64,000 bases of DNA, taken from the NCBI RefSeq assembly GCF_042854845.1, contig NZ_AP031498.1, forward strand, positions 3,038,001 to 3,102,000, written 5' to 3'. The translations under genes and the position numbers were made by a program. Below are positions 50,738-59,439 of the stretch, in pieces. Under the pieces are notes generated by a model. The model saw only the letters and a list, made by a program, of their open reading frames with translations. It made no database searches and had not been told where the DNA came from. This stretch comes from Maricurvus nonylphenolicus. GTDB taxonomy: Bacteria; Pseudomonadota; Gammaproteobacteria; Pseudomonadales; Cellvibrionaceae. Each line of letters begins with the position of its first letter. Position 1 is the first letter of the stretch.

Positions 50738-52528
50738 TTAATTATTTTGATTTAACAACTGTAAAGCCCAGCCTCTTAGCCCTCGAGCTTTAACATATTG
50801 TTTATCACCCATAAGCCAATCTCTAACCGGCACAGTGAAGCCTGTTTTCTTCCTATTCAGAACTTCAGGCGGCAGCGCCTTTAATGGTGTCAACGCCATA
50901 TCTTTCTTTGTTGGAGGATTCTGGCTGGCAAGCAAAGGAATTAATTTTCTTACAAGCCAAGCGTCAACAAGAGGCGTTCGAATTTCTACAGAATGGGCCA
51001 TACCAGCCCAATCAGCGTCCCTCAATAATTGACACTTCATATACCAATTCAACTCCAAGGATGAAACCTTTAGTCTTGAAGAATTGATACCTTTAATTGA
51101 CTCATCCAAACAAGAGAGGGTTTGCAGATCCCCCCACCCATCTTTCACCACATCTGAGCCCAAAATATCTGGCAGTTCCCAGGGCATAAACATTCCTCTT
51201 CTCAGCATATATGCTCCGCCATAACTGCCACCATACTCTAATAAACTCGCATATTTCGGCGACGTAAAGTACTTCAGTAATTTACTAGAAACCCAGCGAA
51301 ATCCTCTCCCCAAATCAGGAACACTTTCAGCCCAGCCCAAACCATTAACCAAGCTCGGTATTTGAGTAAAACTAGGATACCCCGCAAACAATTCGTCTCC
51401 ACCAACACCTGAAAGTGCGACTTTCAAATCTAACGATGCAGCGGCCTTGCTAACAAAATAAGTATTAATACCATCAATAGTTGGTTGATCCATACTACCC
51501 AAAAATAGCTCAAAGTCTTCACCAAATTCTTCACCTTTAACTCTCACCGCATTATGCGGAACGCTATAGGCTGCAGAAATTTTAGAAGCGAGAGGTACTT
51601 CATCATTTTCAGTTTTACGATATTCATCAAACCCAAGAGTAACACTTTGCAAATCCGCTGATGTCTCACTAGCCAATGCAAGTATCGTTGCAGAATCTAA
51701 TCCTGATGACAAAAATACCCCTACAGGCACATCAGATACCAGATGGTATTTTACTGATTCACTCAATGCTGAACGTAGTACATCTTTACAATTAAGAATC
51801 TCTTCTTGTGTTGCACTTATATTTTCATCACTAAATTCGTTGACAATCGAGAAGTATTTCTTTTCTCTTTTTATCCCTCTCGAGTCGAGCCACATAACTG
51901 AACCTGATGACAAGGACCGAATACCTTTATACAGTGTGTATGGTTCAGGGACATATCCCCACAAACAAAAACCAACATATCCCGCCGGTTCTTCACGAGC
52001 ATTAATTCTTTTAAATTTAAGCAAGGCCTTAACTTGCGATGCAACCCTAAGCGTACAGCCATCATCAGAATAATAGAGTGGTTTAATTCCCATAGGGTCC
52101 CGAACCAATAAGACCCCCCCTTTATCATTATCCCACAATGCAAAAGAGAACATACCACGCAGATAGCGCACCATATCCTCGCCTTTCTGCAGATATAAAT
52201 TTAAAATAACTTCTGTATCACTAGACGTACGAAAGATATATCCATCTTTTTCAAGATCTCTTCTAAGATGTTTATAGTTATAAATCTCTCCATTGAACAC
52301 AAGATGAAGGCGACCACTACTATCACTCATGGGTTGGCGCCCACTATTTCCAGTATCAATAATTGCCAACCGCCTATGCCCCATAAATACTTTTTGTTCT
52401 TTCAGGAACAGCTCTCCACTACTATCCGGGCCTCGGCTATACATAGAGTCGCATGCCAATCTAGCCTCATCCAGCTCGCCTTCAGTAAAATTACCATTAT
52501 AAGAAAATGAAAGTACAAAACCGCACAT
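50738..52528 (-). CDS. Asparagine synthase-like glutamine amidotransferase (AsnB/WbpS type)
   Basis: The protein is 596 aa. The N-terminal class II glutaminase has nucleophile Cys2 (MCGFVLSF), MGHRRLAIIDTGNSGRQPM and LVFNGEIYNYKHLR. The synthetase half has the PP-loop SSGLDS at residues 274-279 and KVALSGVGGDELFAGYPSF, ending with a C-terminal LNRKKTGFTVPVRDWL. In polysaccharide loci such enzymes amidate uronic acids. Here UDP-GalNAcA-making genes (wbpO, wbpP) lie next door, so formation of GalNAcA amide is the likely job. Genuine asparagine synthesis cannot be excluded. Confidence 0.9.
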   Translation of the reverse strand: MCGFVLSFSYNGNFTEGELDEARLACDSMYSRGPDSSGELFLKEQKVFMGHRRLAIIDTGNSGRQPMSDSSGRLHLVFNGEIYNYKHLRRDLEKDGYIFRTSSDTEVILNLYLQKGEDMVRYLRGMFSFALWDNDKGGVLLVRDPMGIKPLYYSDDGCTLRVASQVKALLKFKRINAREEPAGYVGFCLWGYVPEPYTLYKGIRSLSSGSVMWLDSRGIKREKKYFSIVNEFSDENISATQEEILNCKDVLRSALSESVKYHLVSDVPVGVFLSSGLDSATILALASETSADLQSVTLGFDEYRKTENDEVPLASKISAAYSVPHNAVRVKGEEFGEDFELFLGSMDQPTIDGINTYFVSKAAASLDLKVALSGVGGDELFAGYPSFTQIPSLVNGLGWAESVPDLGRGFRWVSSKLLKYFTSPKYASLLEYGGSYGGAYMLRRGMFMPWELPDILGSDVVKDGWGDLQTLSCLDESIKGINSSRLKVSSLELNWYMKCQLLRDADWAGMAHSVEIRTPLVDAWLVRKLIPLLASQNPPTKKDMALTPLKALPPEVLNRKKTGFTVPVRDWLMGDKQYVKARGLRGWALQLLNQNN

Positions 52529-52648
52529 CTAGTAAAGCGTCCATATATTGAGCGCCACTAGCAATGATCAATATTGCCAAGCAGCATAATAAACCTACAG
52601 CGAGAAAGTTAATTCTTTAATACGCTCACATATTGTTAATAACAGATA

Positions 52649-53671
52649 TTATCGACTTACAGATTCGACATACCAGGGCATTACTTCTGCGAGGCCATCG
52701 CCGATCGAGTATTGGGGTTGGTACCCCAATATCTTCTGGGCTTTTTCAATGGAAGCCTGAGAATGACGAACATCTCCAGCCCTAAAATCATGATAAACAG
52801 CAGGCCTTTCGTAAATCACACCATTATCCAGCAACGACTCTTGAATAATACAAAATAGATCATTCAACGTCGTCCGCTCGCCCACAGCGACATTAAATAC
52901 TTCAGCCCTATTACCCTCTTTAACCGCAGCTAAAATATTCGCCTGAATAACATTTTCAATGTAACAAAAATCCCGGCTAGTCTCCCCATCACCATTAATA
53001 AATACATCTTCACCTTGAATCATGGCTGCAATCCACTTGGGAATCACTGCAGCATAAGCTCCATTTGGATCCTGCCTCTTTCCAAAAACATTAAAATAGC
53101 GCAAGCCAGAGGTGCTAAAGTTATAAGCACGCTTGAAAACGTCAGCATACAGTTCATTTACAAGTTTTGTTACTGCGTAAGGCGACAGTGGTTGACCAAT
53201 CTTGCCTTCAACCTTTGGAAGCCCTGAGTGATCACCATAAGTAGAGCTGGAGGCAGCGTAGACAAAATTCTTTACTCCGGCATCTCGTGCTGCAACAAGC
53301 ATATTTACAAAGCCGTCTATATTCACATTATTTGACAAAATCGGATCAGAAATAGACCTAGGAACGGATCCAAGCGCTGCTTGATGCAAAACATAATCAA
53401 CTGACTTACATACAGAAATACAGTCATCCAAATTGCGAATATCACCTACCTTAAACGAAAACCTAGCCCATTGTTCATCACTAACAGATAAACGAACTTC
53501 ATCAAGATTTTCCTTATAGCCCGTAGAAAAATTATCCAGCCCTACAACTTGCTGGTCTAACTTTAAAAGCTCCTCAAGCAAGTTTGAACCTATAAATCCA
53601 GCAACCCCAGTAATCAACCACGTTTTAGAATCCCTAGATATAGATGTTCTTGCTTCTTTATAACGATTCAT
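52649..53671 (-). CDS. wbpP: UDP-N-acetylglucosamine C4 epimerase
   Basis: The protein is 340 aa, an extended SDR. KTWLITGVAGFIGSNLLEELLKLDQQVVGLDNFSTG is nearly the textbook WbpP/TviC N terminus. Catalytic residues lie in ASSSTYGDHSGLPK and YAVTKLVNELYADVF, and LRYFNVFGKRQDPNGAYAAVIPKWI follows. It interconverts UDP-GlcNAc and UDP-GalNAc (or their uronic forms). It is directly downstream of wbpO, as in Pseudomonas serotype O6 and the Vi loci. Confidence 0.93.
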   Translation of the reverse strand: MNRYKEARTSISRDSKTWLITGVAGFIGSNLLEELLKLDQQVVGLDNFSTGYKENLDEVRLSVSDEQWARFSFKVGDIRNLDDCISVCKSVDYVLHQAALGSVPRSISDPILSNNVNIDGFVNMLVAARDAGVKNFVYAASSSTYGDHSGLPKVEGKIGQPLSPYAVTKLVNELYADVFKRAYNFSTSGLRYFNVFGKRQDPNGAYAAVIPKWIAAMIQGEDVFINGDGETSRDFCYIENVIQANILAAVKEGNRAEVFNVAVGERTTLNDLFCIIQESLLDNGVIYERPAVYHDFRAGDVRHSQASIEKAQKILGYQPQYSIGDGLAEVMPWYVESVSR

Positions 53672-53704
53672 AGTTTTCGCTCGACACCGAGATTAATAGG
53701 TTTT

Positions 53705-54985
53705 TCATAAGCGGATATCAGATTCTGACACATCTAACACGTACTTCAGGTCATACAAAATATGCTCAGACTTACCTAACGCACGGATATCTTCAGCACT
53801 CATTTTCTTAAAGTTCGTATGCCCAACTGCCAACACCAGCGCATCATAACTCGCTCGCTGAGGCTCACCGACAATGCTAATGCCGTACTCACGCTCAGCT
53901 TCTTCGCAACAAACCCACGGATCATAGACATCAACCCTGATATTGTAATCCCTTAACTCATCGATAATATCAATCACTTTTGTGTTACGAAGATCCGGGC
54001 AATCCTCTTTAAAAGTTAACCCCATAATTAAGACTTTGGCACTTTCAACCTGAATTTGCTTTTTAATTAAAGCCTTAACCAGCTGCCCCGCCACATATCC
54101 ACCCATCCCATCATTAATCCGGCGTCCAGCTAAAATCATTTCCGGGTGATAACCTATTGCTTCAGCTTTATGAGTTAAATAATAAGGGTCTACTCCGATA
54201 CAATGGCCGCCAACCAAGCCGGGGCGAAAAGGTAGAAAGTTCCACTTGGTTCCTGCAGCATTCAATACTCCCTCTGTATCAATCCCCATCTTATTAAAGA
54301 TCATTGCAAGCTCATTAATAAGAGCGATATTAACGTCGCGCTGCGTATTTTCGATAACCTTAGCAGCCTCAGCCATTTTGATGCTATCGGCTCGATACGT
54401 GCCTGCAGTAATTATCTCGTTATATATAACATCGACAATATCGGCAGTTTCCGGAGTAGAACCTGAAGTGACTTTTTTGATTGTAGCTACACGGTGCTCC
54501 TTATCCCCAGGATTAATTCTTTCAGGACTATAGCCGACATAAAAGTCTTTATTAAAAACGAGACCTGAAATTTGTTCCAAAACTGGAACACACTCTTCTT
54601 CTGTTGCCCCGGGATAAACTGTTGATTCATAAATAACAATATCATCCCTAGCTAAAACCGACCCAAGCAGTTCACTAGCTTTAATAAGTGGAGTCAAATC
54701 CGGTGTTTTAAATTCATCTATTGGTGTTGGTACAGTGACAATATAGACATTACACCCAGTTAACTCCTTTTCATTTGCCGTAAAACTCAATCTAGACGAA
54801 GATGCCAAATCTTCAGGAGATACCTCGAGGGTTTCATCATTATCCTGACGAAGTGCATTTACCCGTGACTCATTGATATCAAATCCAACTACATCAAAGA
54901 CCTTTGCAAATTCAACAGCCAGAGGTAGCCCCACATACCCCAACCCAACAACACCAATCTTTACTTCATTTATACTAAATGTCAC
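53705..54985 (-). CDS. wbpO: UDP-N-acetyl-hexosamine 6-dehydrogenase
   Basis: The protein is 426 aa with a GTG start. IGVVGLGYVGLPLAVEFA is the NAD site, YESTVYPGATEEECVPVLE is central, and the catalytic Cys lies in RPGLVGGHCIGVDPYYL; the C-terminal domain has LIMGLTFKEDCPDLRNTKV. The WbpO/TviB group oxidises UDP-GalNAc or UDP-GlcNAc at C6 to the uronic acid. It is the first polysaccharide gene after ihfB. No JUMPstart/ops element was seen before it. Confidence 0.94.
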   Translation of the reverse strand: MTFSINEVKIGVVGLGYVGLPLAVEFAKVFDVVGFDINESRVNALRQDNDETLEVSPEDLASSSRLSFTANEKELTGCNVYIVTVPTPIDEFKTPDLTPLIKASELLGSVLARDDIVIYESTVYPGATEEECVPVLEQISGLVFNKDFYVGYSPERINPGDKEHRVATIKKVTSGSTPETADIVDVIYNEIITAGTYRADSIKMAEAAKVIENTQRDVNIALINELAMIFNKMGIDTEGVLNAAGTKWNFLPFRPGLVGGHCIGVDPYYLTHKAEAIGYHPEMILAGRRINDGMGGYVAGQLVKALIKKQIQVESAKVLIMGLTFKEDCPDLRNTKVIDIIDELRDYNIRVDVYDPWVCCEEAEREYGISIVGEPQRASYDALVLAVGHTNFKKMSAEDIRALGKSEHILYDLKYVLDVSESDIRL

Positions 54986-55080
54986 TTACCTATTATTCCC
55001 AATAATTAATCACTAGCTATAAATACACAAATAGCAAAAGACGGCTCCGCCCCAAAGAAGAAATTCGGATAGAAGCTAAT

Positions 55081-55374
55081 CTAATTTAACGAGATACTTT
55101 CATTCACCCGATCCCGCATCTCCTTCCCAGGCTTAAAATGGGGGACATACTTACCAGCCAACTCTACCGAGTCACCTGTCTTAGGGTTACGCCCAACACG
55201 CGGCGCACGATAATGAAGAGAGAAACTACCAAAACCACGAATTTCGATTCGCTCGCCAGTCGCGAGGACTTGGGACATATGATCGAGCATAAGCTTAACG
55301 GCCAGCTCGACATCTTTGAGCGACAATTGATCTTGTTGCTCGGCAATGCGTTCAATCAATTCAGACTTTGTCAT
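55081..55374 (-). CDS. ihfB: Integration host factor subunit beta
   Basis: The protein is 97 aa. MTKSELIERIAEQQDQLSLKDVE begins the fold, IEIRGFGSFSLHYRAPRVGRNPKTGDSVEL is the HU/IHF signature with the arm Pro, and it ends in GKEMRDRVNES. It pairs with IhfA (10.5-10.8 kb). It normally follows rpsA directly, but here a 647-base gap carries a candidate regulatory RNA. It borders the polysaccharide locus as in Pseudomonas aeruginosa. Confidence 0.97.
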   Translation of the reverse strand: MTKSELIERIAEQQDQLSLKDVELAVKLMLDHMSQVLATGERIEIRGFGSFSLHYRAPRVGRNPKTGDSVELAGKYVPHFKPGKEMRDRVNESISLN

Positions 55375-55640
55375 TGTTATATTCCCTAGTTCGGCTGCAA
55401 AGCAGTGACTTTATAGTCGACCGCTTCAAGGTATCCTTGTTGTGCCTCACCCCAATACTGCTTTACTTCTATTTTGAGCACTAAATGAGAGCACCACAAA
55501 AACGTAAAACAAAGCTAACCTATTGTTTTTTAAGCAGTATATTCGTGATCCCACCCTCAAACAAGGGATATTTCCCAGTATTCCCCAACTATAACGAATC
55601 GTTCTATATAGCGAATTAACATATAGATTCTTATCACACA

Positions 55641-55674
55641 GAAAAACGGGCCAACCCCCGAAAAGGTTGACCCG
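55641..55674 (-). terminator. Intrinsic terminator in the ihfB-rpsA gap
   Basis: On the minus strand CGGGTCAACC (55674-55665) pairs with GGTTGGCCCG (55656-55647) over 10 bp with one G-T, followed by five T. It is too far from rpsA (over 340 bases) to be that gene's terminator, which is separately present at 55969-55997. It therefore implies a transcript made within the gap. Confidence 0.8.
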
Positions 55675-55815
55675 CTGCTCCTTGCACATTGGTGTTAAAA
55701 ACACCAATCAGCGACTGCCAGGCTTCCTGCCTACGCTTGATATGGCGCTTCCTTTGACCTTACATGGCCGACTTTACATCCCTGTGAACTTCCGTGTGCA
55801 TGGATATGATCTGTT
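55641..55815 (-). ncRNA. Candidate Csr/Rsm-type sponge small RNA
   Basis: Five GGA motifs on the minus strand (complement at 55679-55681, 55725-55727, 55750-55752, 55779-55781 and 55791-55793) all have the CsrA/RsmA consensus A(N)GGA. Three are in hairpin loops by simple pairing: AGGC-AGGAA-GCCT, TGC-AAGGA-GCA and ACA-GGGA-TGT. A separate perfect 9-bp hairpin covers 55688-55708. The unit ends in an intrinsic terminator. The start near 55815 is estimated from a weak -10 (TATAAC, 55826-55821) with a poor -35. RsmX/Y/Z and CsrB RNAs titrate CsrA/RsmA with the same architecture. No ORF with an RBS fits. This is a prediction by inspection. Confidence 0.55.
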
Positions 55816-55875
55816 ATTTGGTTATATGTAGATAGTGGGTAATAGCGGAAAGGCTTGTAGGAAATCTCGCACACA

Positions 55876-55892
55876 GTAAGGTTTTTCCTTAC
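55876..55892. promoter_or_regulatory. Palindrome resembling a GacA upstream activating site
   Basis: GTAAGG-TTTTT-CCTTAC is a perfect inverted repeat about 70 bases upstream of the estimated start of the candidate small RNA. The GacA box consensus is TGTAAG-N6-CTTACA. This site keeps GTAAG and CTTAC but has 7 bases between them and lacks the outer T/A pair, so the match is partial. Confidence 0.45.
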
Positions 55893-55938
55893 CTTACCCT
55901 CCCCTCATCTCAACCTCCACAAGGCCTTCGTAGCCATA

Positions 55939-55962
55939 GATTCCCGCCTACGCGGGAATGGC
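55939..55962. repeat. 24-nt palindromic repeat, copy 2 (downstream of rpsA)
   Basis: ATTCCCGC and GCGGGAAT arms around CTAC. It shares about 19 of 24 positions with 14473-14496. It is REP-like and lies just beyond the rpsA terminator. Confidence 0.65.
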
Positions 55963-55968
55963 GGGCAC

Positions 55969-55997
55969 AAAAAAGGCCCGCAAATGCGGGCCTTTTT
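55969..55997 (-). terminator. Intrinsic terminator of rpsA
   Basis: Stem AAGGCCCGC/GCGGGCCTT (55973-55981 with 55986-55994), loop AAAT, and a T-run on the minus strand, about 25 bases after the rpsA stop. Confidence 0.88.
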
Positions 55998-56021
55998 CGA
56001 AGATTAAGATCTCAGTAGCAA

Positions 56022-57707
56022 TTACTGACCATCTTGGCTCTTCATTTGCGCCTTAATCAGGTCACCAATAGTAGCTGGCTGAACCTGTTCGGCAGACTTA
56101 GCAGAGTGCTCTTTGATAGCCGCTTTCTCTTCCGCTGCATCTTTAGCCTTGATAGACAGGTTGATGGAGCGGTTTTTGCGGTCTACGTTCAGTACAACCA
56201 CTTCAACCTCATCACCTTCTTTCAGGGCGATGCGAGCATCTTCAACTTTATCACGGCTGATTTCAGACGCTTTCAGAGTACCTTCAACGTCGTCAGACAG
56301 GGTGATAACAGCTGCTTTCGCGTCCACTTCTTTAACGGTACCGTTAACGATAGAACCTTTATCGTTGGTCGCTACGTAGTCAGAGAACGGATCGCTATCC
56401 AGCTGCTTGATACCCAGGGAGATACGCTCACGCTCTGGGTCGATGGCCAGGATAACGGTTTCCAGCTCGTCACCTTTCTTGTAGCCGCGAACAGCTTCTT
56501 CGCCTGCTTCCTGCCAAGAGATGTCAGACAGGTGAACCAGACCGTCGATGCCGCCGTCCAGACCAATGAAGATACCGAAGTCAGTGATAGACTTGATCTT
56601 ACCGGAGATCTTGTCGCCTTTAGCGAACTGCTTTCCGAAGGCATCCCATGGGTTTTCTTGACACTGCTTGATACCCAGAGAAATACGACGACGCTCTTCG
56701 TCGATATCCAGAACCATCACTTCTACTTCGTCGCCAACATTAACAACTTTGGACGGGTGGATGTTCTTGTTGGTCCAATCCATTTCGGATACGTGAACCA
56801 GACCTTCAACGCCTTCTTCGATCTCAGCGAAACAACCGTAGTCAGTCAGGTTAGTAACCTTAGCCTTGGTGCGAGCACCTTCTGGGTAACGGTTGGTGAT
56901 TTCGATCCATGGATCTTCACCCAGTTGCTTCAGACCCAGAGATACGCGGTTACGCTCACGGTCGAACTTCAGAACCTTAACGTCGATCTCGTCACCAACG
57001 GCAACGATTTCGCTTGGGTGCTTGATACGCTTCCAAGCCATATCAGTGATGTGCAGCAGGCCGTCAACACCGCCCAGATCTACGAAAGCACCGTAGTCGG
57101 TCAGGTTCTTAACAATACCCTTAACAGACATACCTTCTTGCAGGCTAGCCAGTAGCTCTTCACGCTCGGCAGAGTTAGCTTGCTCCAGAACAGCACGACG
57201 AGAAACAACAACGTTGTTGCGCTTCTGATCCAGCTTGATCACTTTAAATTCTAATTCTTTGCCTTCCAGGTGAGCAGTTTCACGTACTGGACGTACGTCA
57301 ACCAGAGAACCTGGCAGGAAGGCACGGATGCTGGACAGGTCAACAGTGAAACCACCTTTAACCTTACCGTTAATAACACCCTTAACAACTTCTTCAGCGC
57401 TGTGTGCAGCTTCCAGTACTTTCCAAGCTTCAGCGCGTTTGGCTTTTTCGCGAGACAGACGAGTCTCACCGAAACCGTCTTCTACGGTTTCCAGGGCCAC
57501 CTGAACTTCGTCACCGATTTCCAGAGACAACTCACCGTTCTCGTCCAGGAATTGGGAAGCAGGGATTACGCCTTCAGATTTCAGACCAGCGTGAACGGTT
57601 ACCCAGTCACGATCAACGTCCAAAACAACACCGGTGACAATGGAGCCAGGCACCATATCAACGGTTTTCAAACTTTCTTCAAAGAGTTCCGCGAAAGATT
57701 CGCTCAT
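56022..57707 (-). CDS. rpsA: 30S ribosomal protein S1
   Basis: The protein is 561 aa from the ATG at 57707 (MSESFAELFEESLK); an upstream ATG at 57731 is not supported by family alignment. There are six S1/OB repeats, for example GSIVTGVVLDVDRDWVTVHAGLKSEGVIP, VKGIVKNLTDYGAFVDLGGVDGLLHITDM, and SGKIKSITDFGIFIGLDGGIDGLVHLSDI. It binds mRNA upstream of the SD sequence on the 30S subunit. It has its own promoter and terminator here and is not adjacent to cmk, unlike many relatives. Confidence 0.98.
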   Translation of the reverse strand: MSESFAELFEESLKTVDMVPGSIVTGVVLDVDRDWVTVHAGLKSEGVIPASQFLDENGELSLEIGDEVQVALETVEDGFGETRLSREKAKRAEAWKVLEAAHSAEEVVKGVINGKVKGGFTVDLSSIRAFLPGSLVDVRPVRETAHLEGKELEFKVIKLDQKRNNVVVSRRAVLEQANSAEREELLASLQEGMSVKGIVKNLTDYGAFVDLGGVDGLLHITDMAWKRIKHPSEIVAVGDEIDVKVLKFDRERNRVSLGLKQLGEDPWIEITNRYPEGARTKAKVTNLTDYGCFAEIEEGVEGLVHVSEMDWTNKNIHPSKVVNVGDEVEVMVLDIDEERRRISLGIKQCQENPWDAFGKQFAKGDKISGKIKSITDFGIFIGLDGGIDGLVHLSDISWQEAGEEAVRGYKKGDELETVILAIDPERERISLGIKQLDSDPFSDYVATNDKGSIVNGTVKEVDAKAAVITLSDDVEGTLKASEISRDKVEDARIALKEGDEVEVVVLNVDRKNRSINLSIKAKDAAEEKAAIKEHSAKSAEQVQPATIGDLIKAQMKSQDGQ

Positions 57708-57805
57708 GATATTACCTATCAAAAACAGCACAAATTAGCCGCATCATCCAGATTAGGACATAAAGGGCTGACTAATTTGCCTACCATACCGCCAGAGGCA
57801 TGGGC

Positions 57806-57834
57806 CTATTAAAATTGAGCTGAAATAGCGCCAA
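57806..57834 (-). promoter_or_regulatory. Sigma-70-type promoter of rpsA
   Basis: On the minus strand -35 TTGGCG (57834-57829) and -10 TAATAG (57811-57806) are 17 bases apart. This would give an S1 leader of about 90 bases, in keeping with the autoregulated leaders known for rpsA. Confidence 0.5.
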
Positions 57835-57951
57835 ATCTGGCTGAAACACGCTAATTGAGCCCGCCGAGCACTTTAAGCTCCCATATAAGGATAGCTGAAA
57901 CATGAATTCGGCGCGCGAATCCTAGCAGACCAGCCTTCTAATGGCAAGAAG

Positions 57952-59352
57952 CTACCTGCCGTACGAGTCTTCAAACCTCAAAATGTCATCCTCGCCTAGA
58001 TAGGAGCCAGATTGAACCTCAATCATTTCAAGAGGTATTGCCCCAGGGTTTTCAAGGCGGTGCTTCACACCTATAGGAATATAAGTGGACTCATTCTCAG
58101 AAACCAGAAAAACCTCTTCGCTCTTAGTCACCTTGGCTGTTCCACTAACCACAATCCAGTGCTCCGCCCTATGGTGATGCATTTGCAAACTTAATTTTTC
58201 CCCTGGATTGACAACAATCCTCTTAACCTGGAAACGCTCTCCAAAATCAATTGAATCATAATAGCCCCAAGGTCTGAATACCTTACGATGAAGATCAGCC
58301 TCCTCCCTCTCAGAAGCCTTCAGGCAGCTGACAATAGACTTTACATCTTGAGCCCTATCTTTATGAGCAACCATGATTGCATCATCACTCTCAACAACTA
58401 CCAAGTCCCTTACACCTACCAATGCTATGAGCTTATCTTCATTTCTCACATAACAGCCACTTACATCGTGTGTCAGAACATCGCCACATATTACGTTATT
58501 TTGACTATCCTTTTCAGAAACATCCCATAATGCATTCCAAGAGCCTACGTCACTCCAACCACAGCTTACGGGTACAACCATTGCATCCCCGGTCTTCTCC
58601 ATGACTGCATAATCTATAGATTCGCTTGAACATTCTTGAAACGCCTCTTTACAAGGTCTAATAAAATCAATGTCCTCAAACACCGCTCCCATAGCCTTAT
58701 CGCAAACCTCCAGAATATCGGATCTATATTTGCCAAGCTCTCGAAGAAAAACGCTTGCCTTAAATACAAACATTCCACTATTCCACAGATAACCCTCTTC
58801 GAGATACTCTTTCGCCAGATCAAGATTAGGCTTTTCAATAAAAGCATCAACCCTATAACCTTCACCAACCAACTCACCTCGTTTGATATACCCGTAGCCA
58901 GTCTCAGGTGATGTAGGCACAACACCAAAACTGACAAGCCCTCCTTGCTCAGCCATATCTGATGCATTCTTTACAGCAGAATGAAAGGACTCCGTATCAC
59001 GTATCACATGATCTGCAGCCAACACCAACAAAATGGGGTCTTCACCTGCTTTTGCAGCTAATAATGCAGCCAGAGCAACTGCTGGAGCAGTATTCCTTCC
59101 ACAGGGCTCTAGCAAAATAGACGCATCTTCACCCATCCCGACCGCTTTTAATTGTTCTGCAACTGTAAACCTGTGATCCTCTCCACAGACAACAATTGGA
59201 GCCGAGGTTTCCAGACCTTCTAGTCGCAAACAAGTATCCTGAAGCATTGTCGTCTGGTTCACCAACGGAAGAAATTGCTTTGGATAAAGCGACCTTGACA
59301 TTGGCCATAGACGAGTTCCAGAGCCTCCAGCCATTACAACAGGGACGATCAT
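57952..59352 (-). CDS. manC: Mannose-1-phosphate guanylyltransferase / mannose-6-phosphate isomerase
   Basis: The protein is 466 aa, the length of bifunctional AlgA/ManC/WbpW enzymes. The N-terminal pyrophosphorylase has VMAGGSGTRLWPMSRSLYPKQFLPL, NTAPAVALAALLA and FIEKPN. The C-terminal cupin (about 360-466) has FRPWGYYDSID, VNPGEKLSLQMHHHRAEHWIVVSG and a metal-binding H/E set. It makes GDP-mannose, the precursor used by Gmd/Fcl in the glycan locus. It sits between lapB and rpsA, away from the main locus. Confidence 0.96.
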   Translation of the reverse strand: MIVPVVMAGGSGTRLWPMSRSLYPKQFLPLVNQTTMLQDTCLRLEGLETSAPIVVCGEDHRFTVAEQLKAVGMGEDASILLEPCGRNTAPAVALAALLAAKAGEDPILLVLAADHVIRDTESFHSAVKNASDMAEQGGLVSFGVVPTSPETGYGYIKRGELVGEGYRVDAFIEKPNLDLAKEYLEEGYLWNSGMFVFKASVFLRELGKYRSDILEVCDKAMGAVFEDIDFIRPCKEAFQECSSESIDYAVMEKTGDAMVVPVSCGWSDVGSWNALWDVSEKDSQNNVICGDVLTHDVSGCYVRNEDKLIALVGVRDLVVVESDDAIMVAHKDRAQDVKSIVSCLKASEREEADLHRKVFRPWGYYDSIDFGERFQVKRIVVNPGEKLSLQMHHHRAEHWIVVSGTAKVTKSEEVFLVSENESTYIPIGVKHRLENPGAIPLEMIEVQSGSYLGEDDILRFEDSYGR

Positions 59353-59439
59353 AAATACATTCCTTTAAAACTACTTAATAAACAGCGATCTGCTGAAATG
59401 AATTACCAGTGGACTTAGGCATCTCTCAAGCACACTAAA

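Noticed and set aside
54986..55080. Search for a JUMPstart/ops element before the polysaccharide locus
   Set aside because: No GGCGGTAG-type ops core was found in the gap between ihfB and wbpO, so RfaH-type control is not supported here.
55447..55707. 86-aa minus-strand ORF in the ihfB-rpsA gap
   Set aside because: It runs through the terminator and the candidate small-RNA hairpins, has no recognisable domain, no convincing RBS, and an odd composition. A structured RNA explains the same bases better.
56034..57155. Long plus-strand ORF antisense to rpsA (373 aa)
   Set aside because: It is a shadow produced by the codon bias of rpsA on the other strand. There is no RBS and no family resemblance.
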